NCBI RefSeq assembly: GCF_004363045.1 | Contig: NZ_SNYJ01000011.1 | Span: forward strand, 1-64,000 | From: Aureibacillus halotolerans | Lineage (GTDB): Bacteria > Bacillota > Bacilli > Bacillales > DSM-28697 | DNA length: 64,000 nt | Direction: 5' to 3' | Shown here: one piece after another, positions 60,506 to 64,000 of the stretch | Position numbering within the stretch: the first letter of the stretch is position 1 | Layout: every line of letters starts with the position of its first letter | The notes under the pieces: generated by a model | Databases searched by the model: none | Seen by the model: the letters and a program-made list of their open reading frames with translations, nothing else | Told to the model about the DNA's origin: nothing | Translations under genes and position numbers: made by a program

Positions 60506-61852
60506 TTGAAAATACACATCGTCCAGAAGGGGGATACCCTTTGGAACCTTGCGCAAAAGTATAAGGTTCCATTTGCCCAGCTGAAGCAAGCGAATACGCA
60601 GCTCGCAAATCCTGATGAGATCATGCCGGGAATGAAAATCAAAATTCCATCCGGTAGTGTCCAAGTGAAGAAAGAAGCGCCGACTGCTCCCAAAGCACCA
60701 AAGGAACAACCAACACCTGCCCCAGCGCCTGCGCCGAAAGCACAGAAGAAGTATTATGATAAAACTCCAAAGGCTGTGCAACCGTATCATTATGATGAAA
60801 GTGTATCCATCGACATGCCTCAAGTGCATCAGTCTATGTACAATGTGTACCTACCACCTGCACCTGTAAAAAAAGAAGCACCAAAACCTAAGCCTGTCGT
60901 CAAAGAAAAGGTGAAGGAAAAAGTAAAAGAAAAAGTTGCTCCAAAAAAAGAAGCTCCTATACCGCCGAAAAAAGAAGCGCCAGCTCCACCACCGCCACCA
61001 CCTCAACCACAACAGCAAATGATGCAGTTACCACCGTATCCTTGTTATCCAGTGAGCCCAATTTTGCCTGGGTCAGGGCTTGATTGTCCACCGGAGCAAA
61101 TGCATCATCAGCCATGGGGATACCCACAGCAGCCGCAATATCCAGTCGCTGGTGCAGAGGATGAATCGTGTGGATGTGGAGGACCTCCTATGCAGCCATG
61201 GCCACAGCAAGGGCAGCCACTACCGTACTATCCACAGCAAGGCTACATGCAGCAAGGGTACCAATGGATGGAAAGCGGTGACAATGCATCGTATGGCTGG
61301 CCAAATGCTGAAGATATGGAGTCTCCAGAAGGAGGGTATCCAGGGTATCCACAGATGATGCCACAGCAAGGTCAAATGGGCTATATGCCAATGCCACAAC
61401 AAGGTCAAATGGGGTATATGCCGCAGCAAGGCCAAATGTACGCATCACCAGAGCAAATGGGTGCAATGATGCCACCACAGCAAGGCCAAATGTACGCATC
61501 ACCAGAACAAATGGGTGCAATGATGCCACCACAGCAAGGCCAAATGTACGCATCGCCAGAACAAATGGGCGGAATGATGCCACCACAGCAAGGCCAAATG
61601 TACGCATCGCCTGAGCAAATGGGCGGAATGATGCCACCACAGCAAGGTCAAATGTACGCGTCACCTGAGCAATGGGGTCAGGAAGCCGGCCAACAAGACC
61701 AATGGTACCTAGGCTATCCGCAGGAATATATGAACATGCGTGGTGGTCCCGGCTATGACCCATCATACGCCTATGATCAGGAGCCACAGGCGCCTCAAGG
61801 CCCGGCCTATCAATTTCCTGAAGTAGATGAAGAGGACAGTCACGATGACTAG
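60506..61852 (+). CDS. safA: Spore coat morphogenetic protein SafA
   Basis: Directs inner coat assembly with SpoVID. The 448-residue product has an N-terminal LysM domain (about 2-48) and a Pro/Lys/Ala-rich linker. A long Met/Gln/Pro/Tyr-rich tail follows, with tandem 18-residue repeats of the form PQQGQMYASPEQMGxMMP (four full plus one partial; 61421-61669). TTG start with AAGGGAG 9 nt upstream. Overlaps the next gene by 8 bp. Confidence 0.93.
   Translation: MKIHIVQKGDTLWNLAQKYKVPFAQLKQANTQLANPDEIMPGMKIKIPSGSVQVKKEAPTAPKAPKEQPTPAPAPAPKAQKKYYDKTPKAVQPYHYDESVSIDMPQVHQSMYNVYLPPAPVKKEAPKPKPVVKEKVKEKVKEKVAPKKEAPIPPKKEAPAPPPPPPQPQQQMMQLPPYPCYPVSPILPGSGLDCPPEQMHHQPWGYPQQPQYPVAGAEDESCGCGGPPMQPWPQQGQPLPYYPQQGYMQQGYQWMESGDNASYGWPNAEDMESPEGGYPGYPQMMPQQGQMGYMPMPQQGQMGYMPQQGQMYASPEQMGAMMPPQQGQMYASPEQMGAMMPPQQGQMYASPEQMGGMMPPQQGQMYASPEQMGGMMPPQQGQMYASPEQWGQEAGQQDQWYLGYPQEYMNMRGGPGYDPSYAYDQEPQAPQGPAYQFPEVDEEDSHDD
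61421..61669 (+). repeat. 54-bp in-frame tandem repeats in safA
   Basis: Four complete 54-bp units (61421-61474, 61475-61528, 61529-61582, 61583-61636) and a partial fifth, encoding 18-residue blocks. Units differ mainly at silent sites and Ala/Gly in the MGxMM step, indicating recent duplication and possible length variation between strains. Confidence 0.9.
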
Positions 61853-62831
61853 AGAGGCACAAGGCGATTTCCGCAGGAATCGTCTTTTTTTAGACGCAGA
61901 TTCTGCGTTTGGCTTTGACCATCCTAATGTGAAGCAAATAAAGCACAATGTGTTTTTCGTTTCAACAAACCGCAAGCATTATGTGATTAAAGGATACACA
62001 AATCAGGCGGCGGCAAGAAGACAATGGCATCTTGCTAAAGCCTTAAAAAGTGAGGGGTTTCATCGCGGCCTTGAGTACAGACGCTTCCCTTCTGGATCCT
62101 ATGTTGTAAAAACAGAGGGCATGTATTGGCTAAGCATGAAACGACTTCCACAAAAACGTCCGGTTCACTTCCAAAATGGAAAAGACCGTGAAAAAGCGGG
62201 CGATTTGCTTCATGCGTTTCACGGCGTTATTCAGACGCAAAACAACGTTCAACTTCCTGATTACTCATTATTAAAGCATTGGGAGAAGCGGTTTGATCAA
62301 TTTTGTAAAGAAGACAGTCTCTATACATTGGCTGAGGTCATCGGAAAAAAACGTGCTAAAGAGGCTTTAAGATGGGGAGATATTGCGCTTTCGAAGCTGC
62401 GAAGATATCGACTTTACGAGCTAGAGGAAAAAGCAAAAAGCAGAGGGCAGGCCATCCATAGGGATACGGCCGCGCATAACTTTATACTTACACCGGACGA
62501 TTCCTTGCATATGATTGATTTTGACCTAGCTGCATCTGCTCCTGAAGCGTACGATTGGTTGCAGCTGTCGTTACGTTATATGCCATGGATGCAATGGTCC
62601 CTAAATGCTCTTGGAAAAGAACGCTACATTCGTTCTTTCCTACAAAAAAAATGGTTCTTAACAGGGCTGCTCTATCCAGCGGATTTATATCGAGACTGGA
62701 ATGCTGCAATGAAAGAAAATAATTCTCGTTCGTTTGATTGGTTTGCTTCAATCCATTCGATTGAGCACAGGGTATCTTATTTTGATGAAATAAGCAGGCA
62801 GCTTGAATCCCCTTCATTAAAGTCAACGTAA
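61845..62831 (+). CDS. CotS-family kinase-like spore coat protein
   Basis: 328-residue protein with the choline/aminoglycoside-kinase-like fold of the CotS/CotI/YutH family. The ATP-binding lysine candidate is in HYVIKGY, the catalytic loop is IHRDTAAHNFIL (D and N present) and the metal motif is MIDFDLA. ATG 61845 lies inside the end of safA with GAAGAGGA 8 nt upstream, so the two are coupled and probably expressed in the mother cell. Catalytic residues are kept, unlike in the ysxE-like gene. Substrate unknown; CotH-like protein phosphorylation belongs to a different family. Confidence 0.8.
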   Translation: MTREAQGDFRRNRLFLDADSAFGFDHPNVKQIKHNVFFVSTNRKHYVIKGYTNQAAARRQWHLAKALKSEGFHRGLEYRRFPSGSYVVKTEGMYWLSMKRLPQKRPVHFQNGKDREKAGDLLHAFHGVIQTQNNVQLPDYSLLKHWEKRFDQFCKEDSLYTLAEVIGKKRAKEALRWGDIALSKLRRYRLYELEEKAKSRGQAIHRDTAAHNFILTPDDSLHMIDFDLAASAPEAYDWLQLSLRYMPWMQWSLNALGKERYIRSFLQKKWFLTGLLYPADLYRDWNAAMKENNSRSFDWFASIHSIEHRVSYFDEISRQLESPSLKST

Positions 62832-62885
62832 TGGTTACTGCCACATGCTATGGTATACTAATTACTATAATGCATTGTAAAAGGA

Positions 62886-62919
62886 CTCTCCTTTTTGCAT
62901 AACGGAAAGGGGTTTTTTT
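62886..62919 (+). terminator. safA operon terminator
   Basis: CTCCTTT (62888-62894) / AAAGGGG (62906-62912), with one G-T pair, and T7. Confidence 0.7.
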
Positions 62920-63006
62920 CATGTCTACCTTTTTTAAAACAAGTGAGTTTTTAGCGATCGTTTGATATCATAGAAATATATGTTCGGTTAAAAAGGGGTT
63001 GGGTTT

Positions 63007-63621
63007 ATGTATGATTTTATAAAAGGCACTGTTGCTTACGTTTGTCCTCAGTATATTACACTTGATGTGAACGGTGTTGGGTACCAGCTGCTTCTGCCTC
63101 ATCCCTTGCAGTATGAAGCAAAAAAGGGAGAGGTTTTGCAGCTGTTTACTCATTTTTATGTTAGAGAAGATGCGCAACATCTATATGGGTTCCCAACGCG
63201 AGAGGATCGTATATTGTTTCAATTGCTTTTAAGTGTGACAGGTATTGGTCCTAAAGGTGGGTTAGCGATCTTAGCAGCAGGTCGACTTGAGGATATTGTA
63301 AAGGCGATTGATTCAGAGGATGAGACCTTTTTAATGAAGTTCCCAGGGATCGGTAAAAAAACAGCAAGGCAAATGATTTTGGATTTAAAAGGGAAGGTGT
63401 CCGAATTTTTGCCTTCGCATCAGATGAACCTCGTTGCAGCGACAGAAGAAGCAACAATGAATACAGAGCTTGAGGAAGCAGCTGAGGCGCTGCTTGCACT
63501 TGGCTATAGCCAACGTGAGGTTGATAAAATTCGTCCATTGTTAGAACACGAAGACCTTACAGCTGAAGCCTATGTCAAAAAAGCGTTGCAAATGATGCTA
63601 GAAGGAAAACGGAGGCGATAA
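63007..63621 (+). CDS. ruvA: Holliday junction DNA helicase subunit RuvA
   Basis: Binds four-way junctions and loads RuvB. The 204-residue product has the OB-fold N-terminus ([28 protein letters not shown]), two helix-hairpin-helix motifs ([26 protein letters not shown]), and a C-terminal RuvB-binding domain. AAAAGGGG precedes ATG. ruvB follows after 2 bp. Confidence 0.96.
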   Translation: MYDFIKGTVAYVCPQYITLDVNGVGYQLLLPHPLQYEAKKGEVLQLFTHFYVREDAQHLYGFPTREDRILFQLLLSVTGIGPKGGLAILAAGRLEDIVKAIDSEDETFLMKFPGIGKKTARQMILDLKGKVSEFLPSHQMNLVAATEEATMNTELEEAAEALLALGYSQREVDKIRPLLEHEDLTAEAYVKKALQMMLEGKRRR

Positions 63622-63623
63622 CG

Positions 63624-64000
63624 ATGCCTGAGGAGGAACGATTTGTCCAGCAAGCGCCTTTAGTAGGGGAGCATGAAGAGCCGTCTTTACGACCACAGCT
63701 GCTTTCCCAATACATAGGGCAGGAAGGCATTAAGCAAAATTTATCGATTTTTATTAATGCGGCTAAACTCAGAGAAGAACCATTGGATCATGTGCTCTTG
63801 TATGGACCACCTGGCCTTGGAAAAACAACATTAGCGAGTATCATTGCCAATGAAATGGGTGTGCAGCTTCGGACAACCTCAGGCCCGGCACTTGAGAAGT
63901 CAGGTGACTTGGCAGCGGTCTTGACTTCTTTGCAGCCTGGAGACGTATTGTTTATTGATGAAATCCACCGTTTGCCTCGTGCGATTGAAGAAGTGTTGTA
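63624..64000 (+). CDS. ruvB: Holliday junction DNA helicase RuvB (5' part)
   Basis: Open frame from ATG 63624 to the window end, about 125 codons. It has [18 protein letters not shown], Walker [13 protein letters not shown] and Walker [18 protein letters not shown], all typical of the N-terminal AAA+ part of RuvB. GGAGG (63611-63615) lies 8 nt upstream inside the ruvA end. The gene continues beyond the window. Confidence 0.96.
   Translation, partial: MPEEERFVQQAPLVGEHEEPSLRPQLLSQYIGQEGIKQNLSIFINAAKLREEPLDHVLLYGPPGLGKTTLASIIANEMGVQLRTTSGPALEKSGDLAAVLTSLQPGDVLFIDEIHRLPRAIEEVL

Noticed and set aside
61188-61862. Long antisense frame (224 codons) opposite safA
   Set aside because: It is the mirror of the 54-bp safA repeats, which keep antisense frames open by periodicity; no start signals.

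Overview
The window is a chromosomal segment of a low-GC, endospore-forming Bacillaceae. Gene content and order follow the Bacillus subtilis block ilv-leu / ysoA-tig-clpX-lonB-lonA-ysxC / hemAXCDBL / spoVID-ysxE / valS-folC-comC-spoIIB-maf-radC-mreBCD-minCD-spoIVFAB / rplU-prp-rpmA-spo0B-obg-pheB-pheA / niaR-safA-ruvAB. T-box leaders, sigma-F and sigma-E type promoters and spore coat genes support this. The genus cannot be fixed from the sequence alone; the repeat content is reminiscent of Bacillaceae outside the subtilis group (inference). Almost all genes lie on the + strand.

Layout. 1-7.1 kb: a complete type I restriction-modification system (hsdR, hsdM, hsdS) that looks like an accessory insertion, followed by dispersed repeats. 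7.4-16.8 kb: branched-chain amino acid synthesis. ilvE has its own promoter, then a leucine-type T-box leader precedes ilvB-ilvH-ilvC-leuA-leuB-leuC-leuD. 17-26.4 kb: protein quality control (TPR protein YsoA, trigger factor, ClpX, LonB, LonA) and the GTPase YsxC. 26.5-33.6 kb: a small membrane protein gene on the - strand and the heme operon hemA-hemX-hemC-hemD-hemB-hemL. 33.7-37.4 kb: a GNAT acetyltransferase, spoVID-ysxE under a sigma-E-like promoter, and a repeat block. 37.4-38.9 kb: a two-gene minus-strand cassette (small membrane protein plus a divergent FolC-like ligase). 39-50.8 kb: a valine-type T-box, valS, folC, comC, spoIIB, maf, radC, mreBCD and minCD. 50.8-51.6 kb: a second, inverted copy of the repeat block. 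51.7-64 kb: spoIVFA-spoIVFB-rng, the L21 leader with rplU-prp-rpmA, spo0B-obg-pheB-pheA, niaR, safA with a CotS-family kinase-like gene, ruvA and the start of ruvB.

The core is ordinary; the unexplained material is mostly intergenic. (1) A composite mosaic repeat has a 111-bp structured core with GTCAAAATAC-type inverted ends. It occurs in three intergenic regions; one 691-bp block of it is bounded by 10-bp inverted repeats and a 6-bp direct repeat. (2) A second repeat family of about 125-bp units is arrayed in tandem between pheB and pheA and, inverted, between tig and clpX. (3) Inverted repeats bracket the -10 elements in front of lonA and maf, and a duplicated palindrome lies in front of mreB; all three look like operators without a known regulator. 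(4) The divergent FolC-like ligase keeps its ATP-site and ligase signatures but has a changed substrate-side sequence. (5) Short coding tracts in hsdM and pheB use almost only A/C-ending codons.

Several gene starts were moved from the longest possible reading frame to a start with a ribosome binding site: hsdM, ilvE, ilvB, ysoA, clpX, lonA, hemA, hemX, hemL, spoVID, the FolC-like gene, valS, comC, rng, rplU, niaR and the CotS-like gene. TTG or GTG starts are common (TTG in leuB, hemC, mreD, safA; GTG in radC, minD, spoIVFB, pheB).
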